Part shown: in pieces, positions 63,978-64,000 of the stretch
Layout of the letters: the number at the start of each line of letters is the position of its first letter
Position numbering within the stretch: position 1 is the stretch's first letter
Origin: Deltaproteobacteria bacterium
GTDB taxonomy: Bacteria > Myxococcota_A > UBA9042 > PHBI01 > JACKFB01
Direction: 5' to 3'
Length of the DNA stretch: 64,000 bases
NCBI GenBank assembly: GCA_020632695.1
Contig: JACKFB010000006.1
Coordinates: 186,001 to 250,000, forward strand
The notes under the pieces: generated by a model
Databases searched by the model: none
What the model was told of the DNA's origin: nothing
Seen by the model: only the letters and a program-made list of their open reading frames with translations
Translations under genes and position numbers: made by a program

Positions 63978-64000
63978 GGGGACACCTCGGCGTGCAGCGC
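63974..64000 (-). CDS. Probable 3' end of an upstream operon gene; continues outside window
   Basis: Nine in-frame codons (ALHAEVSP, then TGA) run in from the right edge. The stop overlaps the GTG start of ctaB in a four-base GTGA, the same arrangement seen at several junctions in this operon. Heme A synthase (ctaA) is a common neighbour of ctaB, but too little sequence is present to identify the gene. Confidence 0.35.
   Translation of the reverse strand, partial: ALHAEVSP

Overview
The window is about 64 kb of very GC-rich chromosomal DNA. No plasmid, phage, insertion sequence or CRISPR array was seen. The gene content suggests a Myxococcota-type (deltaproteobacterial) genome: a Ser/Thr kinase with the HRDISPHN catalytic loop and a PEGA-rich C-terminus, an orphan NtrC-type sigma-54 activator, a PilZ protein, large lipoproteins built from CARDB, PPC and ASH repeats, a CHAT/TPR protein, and a complete Alternative Complex III plus caa3 oxidase operon. 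The species cannot be determined from the sequence.

Layout. 0-7.7 kb (+): the end of a hybrid histidine kinase, an M17 leucyl aminopeptidase, a secreted 1689-aa TPR/CHAT protease-like protein and a gamma-glutamylcyclotransferase-like protein. 7.7-13.5 kb (-): a short-chain fatty-acid transporter, a UbiB-family kinase, a small SEC-C protein, tRNA-Gly(GCC) with its own promoter and terminator, and a PEGA Ser/Thr kinase. 13.7-24.1 kb: threonine synthase, a PcnB-type nucleotidyltransferase, a 1412-aa CARDB/PPC lipoprotein, then a Nudix-FolE-UspA-PccB series. 24.6-34.9 kb: a DsbA-like lipoprotein and a prolyl oligopeptidase separated by a tandemly repeated junction, an NtrC regulator, NadD with a DUF2520 protein, a NamZ/DUF1343 protein and an ASH-domain lipoprotein. 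35-46.7 kb: PilZ, a large imperfect palindrome, tyrosine catabolism genes (HPD, HGD), SerC-HrpB, several uncharacterised small genes, YqgE, and a SerA homologue that appears to have lost its catalytic residues.

46.7-64 kb (-) is a tightly packed respiratory operon. In transcription order: (probable upstream gene end)-CtaB-ABC ATPase-ABC permease-SCO-ActA-ActB-ActC-ActD-ActE-ActF-one-TM protein-SCO-CoxII-CoxI-CoxIII-CoxIV-IMPase. Together these make heme O, deliver copper to the CuA site, move electrons from quinol to cytochrome c (ACIII) and reduce oxygen (A2-type caa3 oxidase). Many junctions are 4-base stop/start overlaps using GTG or TTG starts.

The most unusual observations are the SerA-like pseudoenzyme, the ~390-bp palindromic intergenic element at 35.8-36.2 kb, the three-copy duplication of a convergent gene junction at 25.5-25.9 kb, several genes that look leaderless, and the aminopeptidase/CHAT/GGCT cluster. 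I did not find a complete, clearly novel multi-gene system. Promoter and structure calls come from reading the sequence by eye and were not computed.
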